DNA of 64,000 nt from Cryobacterium sp. (lineage in GTDB: Bacteria; Actinomycetota; Actinomycetes; Actinomycetales; Microbacteriaceae): contig NZ_JAJAYI010000086.1 of NCBI RefSeq assembly GCF_026786305.1, positions 28,811 to 92,810 of the forward strand. Direction: 5' to 3'. Within the stretch, counting starts at the first letter, position 1. The number at the start of each line of letters is the position of its first letter. Shown piece after piece: positions 1 to 9,626 of this stretch. The position numbers and the translations under genes are program-made. The notes under the pieces were generated by a model that was not told the DNA's origin, did not search any database, and saw only the letters and a list, made by a program, of their open reading frames with translations.

Positions 1-80
1 TGTGGCTCAACGACGCGACCGGCCAGGTGATCCGCAACGGCCTCGGCCTGCTCGGCGTCACTGCCCCGGAGCGCATGTAG
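1..80 (+). CDS. argS: Arginyl-tRNA synthetase, C-terminal end (partial)
   Basis: The window opens inside a gene read in the frame starting at base 3, ending GLGLLGVTAPERM and a TAG at 78-80. That tail is the family signature of arginyl-tRNA synthetase; the E. coli enzyme ends in a similar GIETVERM. The enzyme charges tRNA-Arg in the cytoplasm. Only the last 25 residues of the anticodon-binding helical domain are visible, so catalytic motifs cannot be checked. In actinobacteria argS commonly lies just upstream of lysA-hom-thrC-thrB, as here. The next gene starts 2 nt after the stop, so the two are probably co-transcribed. Confidence 0.85.
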   Translation, partial: WLNDATGQVIRNGLGLLGVTAPERM

Positions 81-82
81 CC

Positions 83-844
83 ATGGCGGGAACTAAACGT
101 CGCGGCGTCGTTTCGCTGATCATCGTCGGCGTGATCGCAATTCTGCTCGTCGTCGCCTATTTTCTCGTCGACAACGGGGTGCGCGCGGTTGCGCAGGATC
201 GCGCCGAAACCGAGATCAGCAACCGGATGCCCGCTTCCGTGACCGGCGACATCACCGTCACCATCGGCGGCACGTCCGTGATCGCACAGTTCATCGCCGG
301 CAGCTTCGACCAGATCGAACTGACCGCGCCGAACCTGACGGTCGACGGCGTGCCGGCATCCGTTCACGTGATTGCCCACAACGTATCGACGAACACCGCA
401 AAGGCCATCGGCTCACTCAACGCCACGCTCGACCTCGACCAGAACGCCCTCAACCAGCTCGTGCAGGCCTCTGGTACCGCCCCCGCTGACGCCGTAATGA
501 CCCTCGGAGACGGCACGGTGGCCTATACCGGCACGGTGCAGTTGTTCGATTTCAACGTCGGCTACAGCGCCACGGCCAGCGCCAGCGCCGCCGGCGATAC
601 GCTGAACTTCGCGCCCACCGAAGCCACCGTAACGAGCGGGGTCGGCGACATCGACGCAACCCCCCTCGTCGACCTGATCCTCCAGCGGGCGCCGATCGCA
701 GTCTGCGTCGCGAGCTATCTTCCCAAGGGAGTTGAGCTGAGCGGCGTCGACATCTCGCCCACACGTGCACGCGTTAAGCTGGAGTCGAACAGTCTTATGC
801 TCACCGCGCAGTCGCTGACCACCCTCGGCAGCTGCTCCCGCTAA
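83..844 (+). CDS. DUF2993 (LmeA-like) membrane-anchored envelope protein
   Basis: 253 residues from ATG 83, two bases after the argS stop. The N-terminus has basic residues (TKRRG) followed by one hydrophobic segment at about residues 9-27, so the protein is probably a single-pass membrane or exported protein with its bulk outside. The rest is a beta-rich repeat of short TVTIGG- and VDGVPA-like strands, matching the DUF2993 family, whose mycobacterial member LmeA is a periplasmic lipid-binding phosphatase. No catalytic residue can be confirmed by eye. The family call is moderate; a role in envelope lipid handling is inference. It lies between argS and lysA, with a possible promoter and hairpin after it. 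Confidence 0.65.
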   Translation: MAGTKRRGVVSLIIVGVIAILLVVAYFLVDNGVRAVAQDRAETEISNRMPASVTGDITVTIGGTSVIAQFIAGSFDQIELTAPNLTVDGVPASVHVIAHNVSTNTAKAIGSLNATLDLDQNALNQLVQASGTAPADAVMTLGDGTVAYTGTVQLFDFNVGYSATASASAAGDTLNFAPTEATVTSGVGDIDATPLVDLILQRAPIAVCVASYLPKGVELSGVDISPTRARVKLESNSLMLTAQSLTTLGSCSR

Positions 845-863
845 TTCGAACCTCGTGCGACAG

Positions 864-869
864 TAGAAT
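864..869 (+). promoter_or_regulatory. Possible -10 element upstream of lysA
   Basis: TAGAAT, a good actinobacterial -10 hexamer, lies just after the DUF2993 gene. No clear -35 lies at 16-18 bp. Transcription from here would start near 876 and leave a leader of about 100 nt before the lysA GTG. Confidence 0.35.
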
Positions 870-871
870 AT

Positions 872-907
872 GGCCAGGTACGCCCGGTCACCGGGTTGGC
901 CTATTTT
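872..907 (+). terminator. Hairpin followed by TATTTT in the lysA leader (terminator or attenuator)
   Basis: Outer stem GGCCA 872-876 with TGGCC 897-901 and inner stem CCCGG 883-887 with CCGGG 891-895 (loop TCA), followed directly by TATTTT at 902-907. It could end argS/DUF2993 transcription or act as an attenuator of the lysA operon. An asymmetric internal loop weakens it. Confidence 0.35.
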
Positions 908-974
908 CCGGCTTCAGGGACCAATCCGGGTTCGCTCGCTGAGATTCCCCTTCGACTCTCGTGAGGTAGTTCCC

Positions 975-2408
975 GTGACACCTGATCCCCTTGAACGCAC
1001 GCCCAATCCGCTGGCGCCCGCGTGGCTGCACCAGCCCGCCGACGCCAACGCGCTCGCGCCGGGTCTCTGGCCCACCTCGGCTGAGCGCACCAGCACCGGC
1101 GAACTCGTCTTCGGCGGGGTCAGCGCCGCGGCCCTCGCCGCCGAATTCGGCACGCCCCTCTATATTATCGACGAAGCGGATGCTCGCGCTCGGGCGGCAG
1201 AGCTGCTCGCCGAGTTCCAGGCCGAGTTCGCCCGCATCGGCACGAGCGCCAAGGTCTACTACGCCGGCAAGGCCTTTCTCTCGACCGAGGTCGTGCGCTG
1301 GATGATCGCCGCTGGCCTGAACATAGATGTGTGTAGCGGCGGAGAACTGGCCGTCGCGCTGGCCGGCGGCGCCGACCCGGCCCGGCTCGGTTTTCACGGC
1401 AACAACAAGTCCCTGGCCGAACTCGACCAGGCCACCCGGGTCGGTGTCGGCACGATCGTGATTGACAGCGAGGTCGAAATCGGCCGCGTCGCCGAAGCCG
1501 CTGCCCGCAACGGTCGGGTGCAGAACGTGCGCCTGCGCGTGAACAGCGGCGTGCACGCGCACACCCACGATTTTCTCGCCACCTCCCACGAAGACCAGAA
1601 ATTCGGCATCGTACTCACGGACGCTCCGAGGCTGGTCGGGCTGATTCGCGCCGAAGCCGCACTCAACTTCGTCGGATTGCACTGCCACATTGGCTCGCAG
1701 ATCTTCGGCGCCGAGGGATTCGCCGAGTCGGCCGCTCGGCTGTTGGACGTGCACGCCGAGCTGCTGGCCTCCGGCCCGGTACCCGAGCTGAACCTCGGCG
1801 GCGGCTTCGGCATCGCCTATACGAGTGCCGACGAGCCCACGCCGATACGCGAACTCGCCGTGGCCCTGGCAGACATCGTCGCCACCGAGTGCGCGCGACT
1901 GAACATTCCGCTGCCGGTCGTCGCGTTCGAACCCGGCCGCGTCATCATTGGTCCCGCCGGCGTGAGCCTGTACCGGGTCGGCACGACCAAGGCCGTCGAC
2001 GTCTCGGGCGCCCCGCGGCTCTACGTCAGCGTCGATGGCGGAATGAGCGACAACGTGCGCCCGGCCCTCTACGGCGCCGACTATGCGGTGCGCCTCGCCG
2101 ATCGCGCGTCGACCGCTCTTCCGGTGCTCGTGCGCATCGCCGGTAAACACTGTGAGAGCGGTGACATCGTCGTCGATTCCGACTACCTGCCCGGTGACGT
2201 GACTCCCGGCGATCTGCTCGCCGTACCCGCCACCGGCGCCTACTGCTGGGCGCTCTCCAACAACTACAACTATCAGGGCCGCGCGTCCGTCGTTGCCGTA
2301 CTGAACGGATCAGCGCGCGTGCTCGTGCGCGGTGAAACGATCTTCGACCTGCTCGCGCGCGACACCGGGGCGGCGCCGTCTGGCCGCACCGACGTAGGAG
2401 AATCTTGA
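975..2408 (+). CDS. lysA: Diaminopimelate decarboxylase
   Basis: Converts meso-diaminopimelate to L-lysine and CO2, the last step of lysine synthesis; cytoplasmic, PLP-dependent. The fold-type III motifs are present in order: YYAGKAF with the PLP-binding Lys at about residue 99, HIGSQ, GGGFG, EPGR, CESGD (substrate cysteine of the partner active site) and GAYCW near the end. Length 477 residues is typical of actinobacterial LysA. I chose GTG 975 because the homologous region begins near there; an in-frame ATG at 870 would add 35 unlikely residues that overlap the leader hairpin. The stop TGA overlaps the TTG start of hom by 4 nt, so the two are translationally coupled. Confidence 0.95.
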   Translation: MTPDPLERTPNPLAPAWLHQPADANALAPGLWPTSAERTSTGELVFGGVSAAALAAEFGTPLYIIDEADARARAAELLAEFQAEFARIGTSAKVYYAGKAFLSTEVVRWMIAAGLNIDVCSGGELAVALAGGADPARLGFHGNNKSLAELDQATRVGVGTIVIDSEVEIGRVAEAAARNGRVQNVRLRVNSGVHAHTHDFLATSHEDQKFGIVLTDAPRLVGLIRAEAALNFVGLHCHIGSQIFGAEGFAESAARLLDVHAELLASGPVPELNLGGGFGIAYTSADEPTPIRELAVALADIVATECARLNIPLPVVAFEPGRVIIGPAGVSLYRVGTTKAVDVSGAPRLYVSVDGGMSDNVRPALYGADYAVRLADRASTALPVLVRIAGKHCESGDIVVDSDYLPGDVTPGDLLAVPATGAYCWALSNNYNYQGRASVVAVLNGSARVLVRGETIFDLLARDTGAAPSGRTDVGES

Positions 2409-3742
2409 AGATCGAATACCGGAATCTGCGCGTCGCCCTCCTCGGTGGTGGATCCGTCGGTGCCCAGGTGGCCCGCCTACTACTGGAACAGGGCCCGGAG
2501 CTCGCCAACCGGGTCGGCGCCACCCTGGAACTGGTCGGCATCGCGGTTCGCGATGTGAACGCGGAACGCACCGTCGACCTGCCGCGCGAGCTGTTCACGA
2601 CCGACGCCGCAGAACTCATTCTCGGCGCCGACATCGTCATTGAACTCATGGGAGGCATCGAGCCGGCCCGCAGCTACATTCTGCTCGCGATCAGTTCCGG
2701 AGCGGATGTCGTCACCGCGAACAAGGCGCTCCTGGCCCTGCACGGGCCTGAGCTGTTCGCGGCCGCCGACCAGGTCGGCGCTCAGCTCAACTACGAGGCC
2801 GCGGTTGCCGGGGCCATTCCCATCGTGCGCCCGCTGCGCGAAAGCTTCGCCGGCGACCAGATCAAGCGCATCCTGGGCATCGTCAACGGCACCACGAACT
2901 TCATCCTTGACCGCATGGATACGCAAGGGTCCAGTCTCGGCGACGCGTTGGCCGAGGCCACCGCGCTCGGTTACGCGGAGGCCGACCCAACCGCCGATAT
3001 TGACGGCTATGACGCGGCGCAGAAGGCCGCCATTCTGGCCAGTCTGGCGTTTCACACGACGGTACCGCTGGCATCCGTTTATCGCGAGGGCATCACCTCT
3101 GTCACGCCGGCGCAGATCGAATCGGCCCGCAAGGCCGGCTACGTCGTGAAGCTGCTCGCGATCTGCGAACGCGTCACCGACGAGAACGGCGTCGACGGCG
3201 TCTCAGCGCGGGTCTACCCGGCGATGGTGCCGCGCAGTCATCCGCTCGCCGCCGTGCACGGCGCCAACAACGCCGTCTTCGTCGAGGCGGAATCCGCCGG
3301 CAGCCTCATGTTCTACGGAGCCGGAGCCGGAGGAGTCGAGACGGCCTCGGCCGTACTCGGCGACGTCGTCTCCATCGCGCGGCGTCACGTCGCCGGCGGG
3401 CCGGGAGTTGCTGCGTCCAGCCACGCCGCCCTGCCGGTCTTTGACATCGGCCGGGTCACCACCCGCTATGCGGTAACCCTCGAGGTCACCGACGAACCCG
3501 GCGTGCTCGCGACCATCGCGAGCGTGTTCGGCAAGCGCAAGGTGTCGCTCGCGCTCGTGGAACAGTCCATGACGCCGGCCGTGATCGGCACGGCGAGTCG
3601 TGCAGCCCGCTCGGCCACGGCTACCCTAGTGATCGGGACCCATGACGCAACGGAGGCCGCACTCGCCGCCACCGTGCAGGACCTGGCCACCAACAGTTTT
3701 GTCAGCGAAGTCGCATCCGTTTTGAGAGTTGAAGGAGTTTGA
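2405..3742 (+). CDS. hom: Homoserine dehydrogenase
   Basis: Reduces aspartate semialdehyde to homoserine, the branch point to threonine and methionine. It has an N-terminal NAD(P) fold with LGGGSVGAQVA, the catalytic region with NGTTNFIL and DIDGYDAAQKA, and a C-terminal ACT domain (about residues 350-440, RYAVTLEVTDEPGVLA), which in this family gives threonine feedback control. 445 residues, the usual length of the monofunctional Gram-positive type. The TTG start at 2405 overlaps the lysA stop and has TAGGAG at 2395-2400, which fixes this rare start. The downstream SD GAAGGAG for thrC lies inside the hom 3' end, and the stop shares one base with the thrC ATG. Confidence 0.95.
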   Translation: MKIEYRNLRVALLGGGSVGAQVARLLLEQGPELANRVGATLELVGIAVRDVNAERTVDLPRELFTTDAAELILGADIVIELMGGIEPARSYILLAISSGADVVTANKALLALHGPELFAAADQVGAQLNYEAAVAGAIPIVRPLRESFAGDQIKRILGIVNGTTNFILDRMDTQGSSLGDALAEATALGYAEADPTADIDGYDAAQKAAILASLAFHTTVPLASVYREGITSVTPAQIESARKAGYVVKLLAICERVTDENGVDGVSARVYPAMVPRSHPLAAVHGANNAVFVEAESAGSLMFYGAGAGGVETASAVLGDVVSIARRHVAGGPGVAASSHAALPVFDIGRVTTRYAVTLEVTDEPGVLATIASVFGKRKVSLALVEQSMTPAVIGTASRAARSATATLVIGTHDATEAALAATVQDLATNSFVSEVASVLRVEGV

Positions 3743-4869
3743 TGTTTAGCCCAAGCGAGACCCGCACCAACCTGACCACGCCGGGCGCGATAGTCAGCCG
3801 CCAGTGGCGCGGGGTATTGAACGAATACTCCGACCGACTGAACATCTCGGCCGCGACCCCGATCATCACCCTCGGTGAGGGTGGAACGCCGCTCATTCCG
3901 GCCGCCGCACTCTCCGCGCGCACCGGCGCCAAGGTCTGGATCAAGTTCGAGGGTATGAATCCCACCGGGTCGTTCAAGGACCGCGGCATGACCATGGCCG
4001 TCTCCAAGGCCGTGGAAGACGGAGCGAAAGTCGTCATCTGCGCCTCAACCGGCAACACCAGCGCCTCCGCTGCCGCGTACGCCGCCCACGCCGGCATCAC
4101 CGCCGCCGTGCTGGTGCCCGAGGGCAAGATTGCCATGGGCAAGCTCAGCCAGGCCGTCGCCCACAACGCGCAGCTGCTGCAGGTGCAGGGTAACTTTGAT
4201 GACTGCCTCGACATCGCGCGCGAACTCGCCACCAATTACCCGGTGCACCTGGTCAACTCGGTCAACCCCGACCGCATCGAAGGCCAGAAGACCGCGGCAT
4301 TTGAAGTCGTCGAAGTGCTCGGCGACGCCCCCGACTTTCAGTTCGTTCCGGTCGGCAATGCCGGCAACTACACCGCCTACTTTCGCGGCTACAGCGAAGA
4401 GGTCGCCCGCGGCGCCACCTCGAAGCTGCCGCGCATGTTCGGCTTTCAGGCCTCCGGCAGCGCCCCGATTGTTCTCGGCCACCGTGTCGACCACCCCGAC
4501 ACCATCGCCAGCGCCATCCGCATCGGCAATCCGGCGTCGTGGGACCTCGCGCTGAACGCACGTGAGCAGAGCGACGGCTACTTCGGTGCCATCACCGACG
4601 CGAAGATTCTTGAAGCCCATCGTATTCTCTCGGCCGAGGTCGGTATTTTCGTGGAACCGACATCCGCTATCGGAGTCGCCGGCCTGTTCGAGCGTGCCGA
4701 GGCCGGGTTTATTCCGAAGGGCTCGACCGTGGTCATCACGGTCACCGGTCACGGTCTGAAGGACCCGCAGTGGGCGCTGCGTACCGCCGACGGTTCCGAC
4801 GTTGTGCCCACCATTGTTCCGGTCGACACCGCTGAAATCGCGAGCGTGCTTGGCCTGGCCAAGGCATGA
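3742..4869 (+). CDS. thrC: Threonine synthase
   Basis: PLP enzyme converting O-phosphohomoserine to threonine. GSFKDRGM carries the PLP lysine (K79); the phosphate-cup and substrate motifs ASTGNTSAS and VGNAGN follow, with TVTGHGLKD near the C-terminus. 375 residues is normal for the short actinobacterial class. ATG 3742 is preferred to the in-frame TTG at 3739 because the SD GAAGGAG (3731-3737) is only one base from the TTG but four from the ATG. It starts on the last base of hom and ends in an ATGA overlap with thrB, so hom-thrC-thrB is one tightly coupled unit. Confidence 0.96.
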   Translation: MFSPSETRTNLTTPGAIVSRQWRGVLNEYSDRLNISAATPIITLGEGGTPLIPAAALSARTGAKVWIKFEGMNPTGSFKDRGMTMAVSKAVEDGAKVVICASTGNTSASAAAYAAHAGITAAVLVPEGKIAMGKLSQAVAHNAQLLQVQGNFDDCLDIARELATNYPVHLVNSVNPDRIEGQKTAAFEVVEVLGDAPDFQFVPVGNAGNYTAYFRGYSEEVARGATSKLPRMFGFQASGSAPIVLGHRVDHPDTIASAIRIGNPASWDLALNAREQSDGYFGAITDAKILEAHRILSAEVGIFVEPTSAIGVAGLFERAEAGFIPKGSTVVITVTGHGLKDPQWALRTADGSDVVPTIVPVDTAEIASVLGLAKA

Positions 4870-5813
4870 CCAGGCCCGTTTCGCTGATCGGCCGCGCGGT
4901 ATCGGTGCAGGTGCCGGCCACGACGGCCAACCTCGGTCCCGGCTTCGACACTCTCGGTCTGGCGCTGGCCAAGTACGACAAGCTTGAGGTGACCGTGCGC
5001 AGCGAACCCGGCGTGTTCGTCGAGGTGCACGGCGTCGGTGCCGGTCTGGTACCCACCGACGAGAGCAACCTCGTCGTGCGGGCGATCATTCACACCTTCA
5101 AAGCCGTCGGTCAGCCCATGCCCGGGCTCAACATCGTCGCGTACAACGTCATTCCGCACGGGCGCGGCCTCGGCTCCTCCGGCGCAGCCATAGTGTCGGG
5201 CATCATGGCGGCGAAGGGACTGCTCGAGGGAATCGTTGACATCGACGCCGAAATGCTGCTCGTGCTCGCCACCGAGATGGAAGGTCACCCCGATAATGTC
5301 GCCCCGGCGCTGTTTGGCGGCCTGACCATTGCCTGGACCACCCCGGAGGGCCCGCGCCACAAAAAACTCATGGTGCATCGCGGTGTCAAGCCGCTCGTGG
5401 TCGTGCCCGCGCAGGAGATGTCCACCGCTCTCGCACGCAGTCTGCAGCCGGCCTCGGTGCCACATGAAGACGCCGTCTTCAACCTGTCGCGATCCGCGCT
5501 GCTGATCGCCGCGCTCATCCAGAGCCCGGAACTGCTGCTCGCCGCGACCGAAGACAAACTGCACCAGAGCTACCGCGCCGCCGCCATGCCGGAGACGAAC
5601 AAACTCATCACCCTGCTGCGCGCCGCCGGCTTCGCGGCCGTCGTGTCCGGTGCCGGGCCATCGATTCTCGTGCTCGCGAGCGACCCTGGACAGCGCCTGG
5701 TCGCTGCCGAACTCGTCGCGAGCCAATCCGAGACCCCCTGGCGTGCCCTCATGCTCGCCGTTGATGTACAGGGTGCGACCGTGCATCCGCTCACCCAGGA
5801 GAACGCCGCGTAG
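4866..5813 (+). CDS. thrB: Homoserine kinase
   Basis: Phosphorylates homoserine with ATP to give the threonine synthase substrate. It is a GHMP-family kinase: the N-terminal motif VPATTANLGPGFDTLGLAL, the ATP-binding motif GRGLGSSGAA near residues 98-107, and the third GHMP motif with SGAGPS towards the C-terminus. 315 residues, usual length. The ATG overlaps the thrC stop (ATGA), so it is the last gene of the lysA-hom-thrC-thrB operon. A strong hairpin follows 13 nt after the stop. Confidence 0.96.
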   Translation: MTRPVSLIGRAVSVQVPATTANLGPGFDTLGLALAKYDKLEVTVRSEPGVFVEVHGVGAGLVPTDESNLVVRAIIHTFKAVGQPMPGLNIVAYNVIPHGRGLGSSGAAIVSGIMAAKGLLEGIVDIDAEMLLVLATEMEGHPDNVAPALFGGLTIAWTTPEGPRHKKLMVHRGVKPLVVVPAQEMSTALARSLQPASVPHEDAVFNLSRSALLIAALIQSPELLLAATEDKLHQSYRAAAMPETNKLITLLRAAGFAAVVSGAGPSILVLASDPGQRLVAAELVASQSETPWRALMLAVDVQGATVHPLTQENAA

Positions 5814-5826
5814 CGAGCGTTCCGAT

Positions 5827-5857
5827 CGAGCCAACGTGCCGCACGCACGTCGGCTCG
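5827..5857 (+). terminator. Hairpin after the thrB operon
   Basis: CGAGCC at 5827-5832 pairs with GGCTCG at 5852-5857 and ACGTG at 5834-5838 with CACGT at 5846-5850, with one A-C mismatch and a 7-nt loop. No T-tract follows, so it may stop transcription poorly alone or only protect the 3' end. Confidence 0.45.
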
Positions 5858-6086
5858 ACTGGCGGGGGAGTGCTAGGGTAAGGGTGCACCCGATAGCAAC
5901 CGCCCACGGCGACACCCTCTCCGGTGCATTCCCTTTACCTCACTGCTATTGCGATTTCGTGCGTAGCTGTGCGTGTTTACACCAATCCCCTCCATTTGTC
6001 GGATTGGATCACCCGCAGCGCATTCGTCGCTGCACACATCTCTCCTGGCCTGAATTTTCGTTCGGCAGGGGAAAGGAACCCCCTTC
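5858..6086 (+). promoter_or_regulatory. rho leader region with possible -10 TAGGGT
   Basis: About 230 nt without a gene before rho. TAGGGT at 5873-5878 is a possible -10, which would leave a leader of about 200 nt, long for this genome. The leader is rich in C and pyrimidine runs (for example around 5935-5940 and 5988-5996), which suits loading of Rho itself. GAAAGGA at 6071-6077 is the SD for the GTG at 6087. Rho autoregulation through its own leader is known in other bacteria; here it is inference. Confidence 0.4.
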
Positions 6087-8534
6087 GTGACTGATGTCAA
6101 CCTCCGCGCCGCTGGCTCGGACCTTCCTCGCCTGAGTGCCCTTCGCGTGTCCGAGCTTCAGGCTCTGGCCCTTGAACTGGGAATCTCCGGCGCTTCCAAA
6201 CTTCGTAAAGGAGAACTCGTGGACGCGATCACCACGGCTCGGTCCGGCACCGATCAGGCCAGTGCCGCTGCTCCGGTCGAGGCTGCTCCGGTCGAGGCTG
6301 CACCGGTCGAGGCTGCACCGGTCGAGGCTGCACCGATGGATAGCCTCGCCGAGGCGATCGATACCGCCCCGCGCAAGCGTGCACCGCGTCGTGCCAGCAC
6401 CAACACCGCCGCTCCCGCCAAGTCCCACGTCAATGCCGACGCCAGCACCGGATTCGGCATCATCCTGCCCGACGCACCGGCCGCCGGCTCTCGTATCGCG
6501 CGCAACGCCCGCAATGTCGTGGCGGCACCAGTGGATGGCGCGGCATCCGCTTCAGAGAGCTCCGCACCCGATACCGACAAGCCGGTTCGCCAGGCGCGCA
6601 AGCGCGTGCAGGTCGCACCCGTGCACCTCGATGACGCCGCCGCAGTGGTTGCCGACTCCGCCGATGCTCCTGCTGAGACCCTCGCCGACTCACCGGCTCC
6701 GGACGCACCGGCCCCTCGCCGCGCGTCCCGTCGCGCTTCGTCGCAGCGCACCGCCGCTGTGACTCCCTCCGAGTCGCCCGCAGGGTTTGACGGAGTGGCT
6801 GTCGAGGTTGCAGCCACCGACGCGCTCGAGGTGTCGACCGACGCACCAGCTGATGCACAGGTCGAATCAACCGACGAGTCGATCGACACAGCGGCCCCCC
6901 GCCAGGGCCGCAGCCGCAGCCGCAGCCGCGGGGGCGCTGACCGCGCGCAGGCTGCTGACCGCAACCAGGGTGAGAACGCCCCGGCCACCGATCGCCAAAA
7001 CAGCCAGAACAGCCAGAACAGTCAGAACAGTCAGAACAGCCAGAACAACCAGAACGACCGCGGTCAGAACGACCGTAACCAGAACGGCACCAACGACGAG
7101 GGCATGACGCGGGCGCAGAGCCAGCGTCAGGCTCGCAACGAGCGCAACCAGGAGCGCAATCAGGAGCGTGCCCAAGCGCAGGCCGACCGCAACCAGGGCC
7201 AGAACGACCGGGGCCAGGACCGGAACCAGGACCGTAATCAGGGTCAGAACGACCGTGGCCAGGACCGGAACCAGCTCGACGACGACCTGAACGGCCGCGG
7301 CAACCGCAACCGGTACCGTGACCGCAAGCGTCGCGGCCCGAACCAGGGCGATGACTTCGAACCCGAGGTCAACGACGACGACGTTCTCATTCCCGTCGCG
7401 GGCATCCTCGACGTGCTCGACAACTACGCCTTCGTCCGCACCTCCGGCTACTTGCCCGGTGCGAGCGACGTCTACGTCTCGCTGGGCCAGGTCAAGAAGT
7501 ACAACCTGCGCAAGGGTGACGCCGTCGTCGGCTCCATTCGCCAGCCGCACGAGGGCGACCAGTCCGGGCGTCAGAAGTACAACGCCATCGTCAAGGTTGA
7601 CTCGATCAACGGGCAGACCGTTGAGGAGGCCGCGACCCGCGTCGACTTCCACAAGCTCACGCCGTTGTACCCGACGGAACGCCTGCGCCTCGAAACCGAG
7701 CCCGGAAAGCTCACCCAGCGCATAATCGACCTTGTCGCCCCGATCGGCAAGGGGCAGCGCGGTCTGATCGTCGCACCCCCCAAGGCCGGCAAGACCATCG
7801 TCATGCAGCAGATCGCGAACGCCATCGCCACCAACAACCCCGAGGTGCACCTCATGGTCGTCCTGGTCGATGAGCGACCCGAAGAGGTCACCGACATGCA
7901 GCGCACGGTGAAGGGTGAGGTCATCGCCTCCACCTTCGACCGTCCAGCCGAAGACCACACCACGGTCGCCGAGCTCGCCATCGAGCGCGCCAAGCGTCTG
8001 GTCGAACTGGGCCACGACGTCGTCGTACTGCTCGACTCGATCACCCGCCTGGGCCGTGCCTACAACTTGGTGGCACCTGCCTCCGGTCGTATCCTCTCGG
8101 GCGGCGTCGACGCATCCGCTCTGTATCCGCCAAAGCGTTTCTTCGGTGCGGCTCGCAACATCGAGAACGGTGGCTCGCTCACCATCCTCGCCTCCGCGCT
8201 CGTGGAGACCGGCTCCAAAATGGACGAGGTCATCTTCGAGGAGTTCAAGGGCACCGGCAACATGGAACTGCGGCTGTCACGCCAGCTGGCCGACAAGCGC
8301 ATCTTCCCCGCCGTTGACGTGAACGCATCGGGTACCCGGCGCGAAGAAATGCTGATGAGCGCCGATGAAGTCAAGGTCACCTGGAAGCTGCGTCGCGCCC
8401 TCGCCGGGCTTGAGCAGCAGCAGGCGCTCGAACTCATCCTCGGCCGTCTCAAGGAGACCTCCTCGAACGTAGAATTCCTCATGCAGGTTCAGAAGTCGAT
8501 GCCGACCCTGAACGGGTCAGACAAGGACAAATAA
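6087..8534 (+). CDS. rho: Transcription termination factor Rho, with large low-complexity insertion
   Basis: Hexameric RNA-dependent ATPase that ends transcription. An N-terminal Rho_N helical domain ([13 protein letters not shown], residues 10-50) is followed by about 360 low-complexity residues: five-residue AAPVE repeats (about 60-86), an Ala/Pro/Asp-rich part, then a Gln/Asn/Arg/Asp-rich part (about 290-412) with QNS triplets repeated five times and [10 protein letters not shown] repeats. The cold-shock-like RNA-binding domain and the RecA-like motor follow: Walker A PPKAGKT (K569), Walker [12 protein letters not shown], and the GTRREE region near the C-terminus. 815 residues, roughly twice E. 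coli Rho, as in other actinobacteria. GTG start with SD GAAAGGA. The stop overlaps the prfA ATG (TAATG). Confidence 0.96.
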   Translation: MTDVNLRAAGSDLPRLSALRVSELQALALELGISGASKLRKGELVDAITTARSGTDQASAAAPVEAAPVEAAPVEAAPVEAAPMDSLAEAIDTAPRKRAPRRASTNTAAPAKSHVNADASTGFGIILPDAPAAGSRIARNARNVVAAPVDGAASASESSAPDTDKPVRQARKRVQVAPVHLDDAAAVVADSADAPAETLADSPAPDAPAPRRASRRASSQRTAAVTPSESPAGFDGVAVEVAATDALEVSTDAPADAQVESTDESIDTAAPRQGRSRSRSRGGADRAQAADRNQGENAPATDRQNSQNSQNSQNSQNSQNNQNDRGQNDRNQNGTNDEGMTRAQSQRQARNERNQERNQERAQAQADRNQGQNDRGQDRNQDRNQGQNDRGQDRNQLDDDLNGRGNRNRYRDRKRRGPNQGDDFEPEVNDDDVLIPVAGILDVLDNYAFVRTSGYLPGASDVYVSLGQVKKYNLRKGDAVVGSIRQPHEGDQSGRQKYNAIVKVDSINGQTVEEAATRVDFHKLTPLYPTERLRLETEPGKLTQRIIDLVAPIGKGQRGLIVAPPKAGKTIVMQQIANAIATNNPEVHLMVVLVDERPEEVTDMQRTVKGEVIASTFDRPAEDHTTVAELAIERAKRLVELGHDVVVLLDSITRLGRAYNLVAPASGRILSGGVDASALYPPKRFFGAARNIENGGSLTILASALVETGSKMDEVIFEEFKGTGNMELRLSRQLADKRIFPAVDVNASGTRREEMLMSADEVKVTWKLRRALAGLEQQQALELILGRLKETSSNVEFLMQVQKSMPTLNGSDKDK
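6265..6345 (+). repeat. 15-bp tandem repeats inside rho encoding AAPVE
   Basis: About five in-frame copies of a 15-bp unit (GCTCCGGTCGAGGCT or its GCACCG variant). Because the unit is a multiple of three, copy-number change would alter protein length without breaking the frame. Confidence 0.8.
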
Positions 8535-9613
8535 TGTTCGAATCCGTCCTCACGCTGCTGGCCGAGCACGACGACCTGCAGTCACAGTTGGCGGATCCGG
8601 AGCTGCACGCGAATCCGGCCCGTTCGAAGAAGGTCAACCGGCGCTACGCCGAGCTGAGCCGCATCATCGCGGCGTACCACGTGTGGAAAGAGGTCGACGA
8701 TAATCTTGAAGCCGCTCGTGAACTCGCCGATGAAGATGCTGCCTTCGCCGAGGAGATCCCGGATCTCGTGGAACAGCAGGGCGTTGCGGCCGAGAAGCTG
8801 CGGCGCTTGCTGATTCCGCGCGACGAACTCGACGCCCGTGACGTCATCATGGAAATCAAGATGGGGGAGGGCGGTGCCGAATCGGCACTGTTCGCCGCTG
8901 ATCTCCTGCGCATGTACCTGCACTACGCCGAGTCGAATCGCTGGAAGACCGAGATCATCGAGCAGACCTCGAGCGATCTCGGCGGAATCAAGGATATCCA
9001 GCTCGCGATCAAGGGATCGTCGAGCGACCCGGCCGAGGGCGTGTGGGCCCACCTGAAATACGAGGGCGGCGTGCACCGCGTACAGCGTGTTCCGGCGACC
9101 GAGTCGCAGGGACGCATTCACACCTCCGCAGCCGGCGTGCTCGTCTTCCCGGAGGTCGACGAACCCGAAGAGGTCGAGTTGCACCCGAACGACCTCAAAA
9201 TCGATGTCTACCGGTCGAGCGGCCCGGGCGGCCAATCGGTCAACACGACCGACTCGGCTGTACGCATCACCCATCTTCCGACCGGAATCGTGGTCGCGAT
9301 GCAGAACGAGAAGTCCCAGCTGCAGAACAAGGAAGCGGGCATGCGTGTGCTGCGTGCCCGGGTTCTGGCCCGCCAGCAGGAAGAGATCGACGCGGCGGCG
9401 AGCCTGGTGCGCAAGGGGCAGATCCGTACGATGGATCGCTCAGAACGCATCCGCACGTACAATTTTCCGGAGAACCGCATCGCCGATCACCGCACCGGCT
9501 ACAAGGCGTACAACCTGGACGCCGTGATGAACGGAGCTCTCGGCCCCGTCATCGACTCCTGCATCCACGCCGATGAGGAAACCCGTCTGGCCGAGCTCGG
9601 CGACCCCGAGTAG
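8534..9613 (+). CDS. prfA: Peptide chain release factor 1
   Basis: Recognises UAA and UAG stops and triggers peptide release on the ribosome. The GGQ motif ([20 protein letters not shown] at 232-234) is intact; its Gln is the usual methylation target of PrmC, encoded about 1.7 kb downstream. 359 residues is standard. The ATG overlaps the rho stop by one base. In most relatives prmC follows at once; here a minus-strand cysK-cysE pair lies between, and prfA ends 13 nt before the convergent cysE stop. Confidence 0.96.
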   Translation: MFESVLTLLAEHDDLQSQLADPELHANPARSKKVNRRYAELSRIIAAYHVWKEVDDNLEAARELADEDAAFAEEIPDLVEQQGVAAEKLRRLLIPRDELDARDVIMEIKMGEGGAESALFAADLLRMYLHYAESNRWKTEIIEQTSSDLGGIKDIQLAIKGSSSDPAEGVWAHLKYEGGVHRVQRVPATESQGRIHTSAAGVLVFPEVDEPEEVELHPNDLKIDVYRSSGPGGQSVNTTDSAVRITHLPTGIVVAMQNEKSQLQNKEAGMRVLRARVLARQQEEIDAAASLVRKGQIRTMDRSERIRTYNFPENRIADHRTGYKAYNLDAVMNGALGPVIDSCIHADEETRLAELGDPE

Positions 9614-9626
9614 CCGGCGAATTGGG

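Noticed and set aside
888-2150. Long open frame antisense to lysA
   Set aside because: High GC content gives long stop-free frames opposite real genes. The sense frame has every lysA motif; the antisense product is Gly/Ala/Arg/His-rich with no family resemblance.
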